Of a DNA stretch of 64,000 nt, positions 61,439-64,000 are shown piece by piece. The notes below the pieces were generated by a model, which made no database searches, was not told the DNA's origin, and worked only from the letters and a program-made list of their open reading frames with translations. Both the position numbers and the translations under genes were made by a program. This stretch comes from Accumulibacter appositus. GTDB lineage: Bacteria > Pseudomonadota > Gammaproteobacteria > Burkholderiales > Rhodocyclaceae. The stretch lies in the NCBI RefSeq assembly GCF_035440685.1, contig NZ_DAORMW010000016.1; one strand, written 5' to 3'. Each line of letters begins with the position of its first letter. The first letter of the stretch is position 1.

Positions 61439-63505
61439 ATGAAGCAAATCATCAAACAAACCCTGCTCGGCCTGGTTGGAGCTTTTCTATTGACCTTCGG
61501 GATCGTTCATGCGCAGGATGCTCGGTCGAATTCGATCGAGTCGATGAATGTCATTCAGCAGGGCTCGGTGCTCAACGTCAAGCTCACCTTCAAGGAGCCC
61601 CTGAAAGTATTGCCGCCGGCCTTCAGCGTTGCCAAACCCGCCCGCATCGCCTTCGATTTCGCGAATACGATCAACGGCTTGGGGAAGTCGAGTCAGGCCT
61701 ATAACGAGGGTGAGCTGAAGAGCGCCAACATTGTCCAGGCAGAGGATCGCACCCGCTTGGTGCTCAACCTGCACAAACCGATGACCTACGAAGCGACCAT
61801 TGAGGGCAACAGCCTTCTGCTCGCTTTGGTGCCGAGCGCGACGGCGCAGGGCGCCACCACCACTGTCGAGCATTTCGCCAAGGCCATACCGTCGGTCAGC
61901 GTGAACACCGTTCGCGACATCGTCTTTCGGCGCGGCAAGGACGGCGAGGGCCGGATTACGGTTGATCTGAGCGATGCCAACGCCGGCATCGACATCCGTC
62001 AGCAAGGGGCCGATCTGGTCGTCGATTTCGCCAATGTGAGCGTTCCGAGTGCGCTGCAGAAACGGCTAGATGTGACCGATTTCGCAACTCCGGTGCTGAA
62101 GGTGAATACTATTCAGAAAGGCCCGAACGCGCGCATGACGATCACTCCGCACGGCCTCTGGGAACATAATGCCTACCAGAGCGACACCCAGTTCGTCATT
62201 GAAGTAAAACCAATCATCGAGAACCCGAACAAGCTGGTACAGGGGAGCCGCGGCGGTTATCAGGGCGAAAAGCTGTCGCTCAACTTCCAGAACGTCGATG
62301 TGCGACGCCTGCTGCAGGTGATCGGTGAGTTCACCGGCATGAACATGGTGGTCAGCGATTCCGTCGGGGGTTCGATCACCCTGATTCTCAAGGACGTCCC
62401 CTGGGATCAGGCGCTCGACATCATCATGCAGCAGAAGGGTCTCGACATGCGCAAGAACGGCAACGTCATTCTGATTGCGCCGCGCGAGGAGATCGCCACC
62501 AAGGAAAAGCTCGACTTTGAATCGCGAATACAGATTGGCGATCTCGAGCCCCTGGTGGCCGAAAGTTTCCAGATGAACTACATCAAGGCCGACGCGGTTC
62601 AGAAACTGCTTATCGACCCCAAACAGAAAGTCCTTTCCAACCGTGGGAGTGCCGTCGTCGAGGAACGCTCGAACATTCTCTTCGTCAAGGATACGCCCAG
62701 CCGGCTCGATGAAGTGCGGGCGATGATTGCCAAGGTCGACGTCGCTGCCCGGCAGGTGATGATCGAAGCGCGCATCGTCGAAGCCGGCGATAGCTTCGCG
62801 AAGAACCTCGGCGTGCGCCTCGGCTGGCGGCAGACTTTCCCCGATGGCGCGGTCAGGATTGGCGGCGACAGTACCGCCATCAGTGGTAATCTCGACATGG
62901 GCGGAACGCAGGTCAACCTGCCAGCCACGCCGAGAACCGGCGCTGCCGGTACCCTGAATTTCCTGCTCTTCAACAACGCCTTGACGCAGTTCCTCACCGC
63001 CGAAATTTCGGCACTCGAAGCCGACGGGCGTGGCAAGGTGATCTCCAGTCCACGCGTGATGACCGCCAATCAGGTCGAGGCGATCATCGAGCAGGGCGTC
63101 GAAATTCCATATCAGCAGGCGACGAGTTCAGGGGCGACCAGCGTCTCCTTCCGGAAAGCCAACCTGGCGCTGAAAGTCACGCCGCAGATTACCCCGGATG
63201 GCAAGATTTCCATGGAACTGGACGTCAACAAGGACACTCCGAACACGCGCTTGTCGACGGGCGCCGGCGTGGCCATTGACACCAAGCACGTCAAGACGCA
63301 GGTGCTGGTCGAGAACGGCGGTACGGTGGTCATCGGTGGCATCTACACGCAGGAAACCCGCAATAACACCACTCGCATTCCGTTTTTCGGTGATCTTCCG
63401 TATATCGGCTTCCTGTTCAAGAACCGCGAGATCATCGATGACAAGACCGAATTGCTGGTCTTCATCACGCCCAGAATCGTTGCCGACAATCTCTCGGTAC
63501 GCTGA
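61439..63505 (+). CDS. pilQ: type IV pilus secretin PilQ
   Basis: A 688-residue outer-membrane secretin that forms the pilus exit pore. Signal peptide (LLGLVGAFLLTFGIVHA), two AMIN domains (~30-260) for peptidoglycan/periplasmic contacts, a secretin N0/N1 region (KLSLNFQNVDVRRLLQVIGEFTGMNMVV), and a C-terminal secretin channel (GAAGTLNFLLF, EADGRGKVISSPRVMT, VLVENGGTVVIGGIY, PFFGDLPYIGFLFKN). Length and order are typical. ATG follows the pilP stop with no gap, so translation is probably coupled. Confidence 0.97.
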   Translation: MKQIIKQTLLGLVGAFLLTFGIVHAQDARSNSIESMNVIQQGSVLNVKLTFKEPLKVLPPAFSVAKPARIAFDFANTINGLGKSSQAYNEGELKSANIVQAEDRTRLVLNLHKPMTYEATIEGNSLLLALVPSATAQGATTTVEHFAKAIPSVSVNTVRDIVFRRGKDGEGRITVDLSDANAGIDIRQQGADLVVDFANVSVPSALQKRLDVTDFATPVLKVNTIQKGPNARMTITPHGLWEHNAYQSDTQFVIEVKPIIENPNKLVQGSRGGYQGEKLSLNFQNVDVRRLLQVIGEFTGMNMVVSDSVGGSITLILKDVPWDQALDIIMQQKGLDMRKNGNVILIAPREEIATKEKLDFESRIQIGDLEPLVAESFQMNYIKADAVQKLLIDPKQKVLSNRGSAVVEERSNILFVKDTPSRLDEVRAMIAKVDVAARQVMIEARIVEAGDSFAKNLGVRLGWRQTFPDGAVRIGGDSTAISGNLDMGGTQVNLPATPRTGAAGTLNFLLFNNALTQFLTAEISALEADGRGKVISSPRVMTANQVEAIIEQGVEIPYQQATSSGATSVSFRKANLALKVTPQITPDGKISMELDVNKDTPNTRLSTGAGVAIDTKHVKTQVLVENGGTVVIGGIYTQETRNNTTRIPFFGDLPYIGFLFKNREIIDDKTELLVFITPRIVADNLSVR

Positions 63506-63527
63506 CGCGGGCTTGCCAGGTGAGCAA

Positions 63528-63546
63528 AGCCGGCACTGAGCCGGCT
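63528..63546. terminator. GC-rich inverted repeat after pilQ
   Basis: AGCCGGC-ACTGA-GCCGGCT forms a perfect 7-bp stem 22 bases after the pilQ stop, but without a following T-run. It could be a weak or Rho-assisted terminator or simply a stable hairpin between pilQ and aroK. Confidence 0.35.
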
Positions 63547-63590
63547 GCGGCTCGGCGTCTGTCCTGCATGGCTTGCGGTAAAATGGTCTG

Positions 63591-64000
63591 GTGAAAATCG
63601 AGGACGAGAAAAGGAACGTTTATCTGGTCGGCCTGATGGGCGCCGGAAAAACGACGATCGCCAAGGCCTTGGCCAAACGTCTGGCTTACCAGTTTGTCGA
63701 CTCCGACCACGAGATCGAGGCGCGTACCGGCGTCAGCCTGCCGACGATCTTCGAAATCGAAGGCGAGGAAGGATTCCGCATACGCGAAGCGCAGGTCATC
63801 GACGACCTCGCGTCCCTGTGTGGCCGCGTCGTAGCCACTGGCGGTGGGGCCGTGCTGCGTGCGGAGAACCGGGCGCGTTTGGCAAACAGCGGCCTGGTCA
63901 TCTACCTCAACGTGCCTCTGCAGACCCTCTGCGAGCGCACGCGACACGATAAGAACCGGCCGCTACTGCAAGTCAGCGATCCGCTGTTGAAACTCAAGGA
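63591..64000 (+). CDS. aroK: shikimate kinase (partial, C-terminus outside window)
   Basis: The first 136 residues of a shikimate kinase, which phosphorylates shikimate in aromatic amino-acid synthesis. P-loop VGLMGAGKTTIAKALAKRL, then FVDSDHEIEARTG (shikimate-binding DxD), FRIREAQVI, VATGGGAVLR and a lid region with RTRHDKNRPLL. The start is GTG. aroK after pilQ is the usual order in beta- and gammaproteobacteria, normally followed by aroB outside this window. Confidence 0.95.
   Translation, partial: MKIEDEKRNVYLVGLMGAGKTTIAKALAKRLAYQFVDSDHEIEARTGVSLPTIFEIEGEEGFRIREAQVIDDLASLCGRVVATGGGAVLRAENRARLANSGLVIYLNVPLQTLCERTRHDKNRPLLQVSDPLLKLK

Overview
The window is a dense, GC-rich bacterial chromosome segment. 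Gene content points to a betaproteobacterium of the Rhodocyclales type, and 'Candidatus Accumulibacter' or a close relative is my best guess. The reasons are a complete glycogen-turnover operon, type IV pilus pilMNOPQ next to aroK, NtrBC/sigma-54 nitrogen control with an AmtB transporter, a PEP-CTERM protein with its own sigma-54-type promoter, and an anaerobic-type (cbi) cobalamin pathway. The organism is inferred from gene content, not from a marker gene.

Layout. (1) 1-6.2 kb, minus strand: a cobalamin operon (cobO, cobB/cbiA, a cbiM-like gene, cbiF, cbiX, cbiC, cbiD; cbiD runs off the left edge) behind a sigma-70 promoter and a clear cobalamin riboswitch. (2) 6.3-6.9 kb: remnants of a mobile element (integrase N-terminal fragment and a possible PIN-domain fragment). 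(3) 7.1-11.9 kb, plus strand: a tightly coupled four-gene cassette made of an amino-acid adenylation enzyme (DltA-like), two paralogous polytopic membrane proteins with MBOAT-like motifs, and a small acyl/aminoacyl carrier protein between them. This is the most unusual system in the window: a Dlt-like aminoacyl-transfer system with twin membrane transferases and no recognisable DltD. (4) 12-18.6 kb, minus strand: signalling genes, namely a PAS histidine kinase, a PAS-GGDEF-EAL protein and a CheB-CheR-coiled-coil-PAS fusion. (5) 18.8-24 kb: a GxxExxY protein, amtB with a sigma-54 promoter, mltA, a DUF815 ATPase and a MutT-ThiE fusion. (6) 24-32.6 kb, minus strand: glk-glgP-glgB-glgX and an exported FG-GAP-like protein. 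(7) 32.9-38.2 kb: an FAD oxidoreductase, a PEP-CTERM protein, hsp33, an ArsC/Spx-like protein, nadA and a rhodanese.

(8) 38.2-43.3 kb: the nitrogen-control locus. Two NtrC boxes 31 bp apart and a -24/-12 promoter precede glnA, followed by a terminator, a DUF4124 gene, ntrB and ntrC. (9) 43.3-48.7 kb: birA-coaX, an SPFH-SHOCT protein, an HD-GYP protein and metK. The metK leader has a nested hairpin that covers its own ribosome binding site. (10) 48.9-58.2 kb: outer-membrane and envelope assembly, with an LpxL-type acyltransferase, waaG, waaP and two further LPS-kinase-like genes on plus, and msbA and mrcA (PBP1A) on minus. (11) 58.6-64 kb: pilMNOPQ and the start of aroK.

Regulatory logic visible in the DNA: cobalamin represses its own operon through the riboswitch; nitrogen limitation would activate glnA and probably amtB through NtrC and sigma-54; the PEP-CTERM gene has a sigma-54 promoter with a separate upstream element; metK is probably controlled at translation. 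No tRNA, rRNA, CRISPR array or intact insertion sequence was recognised.
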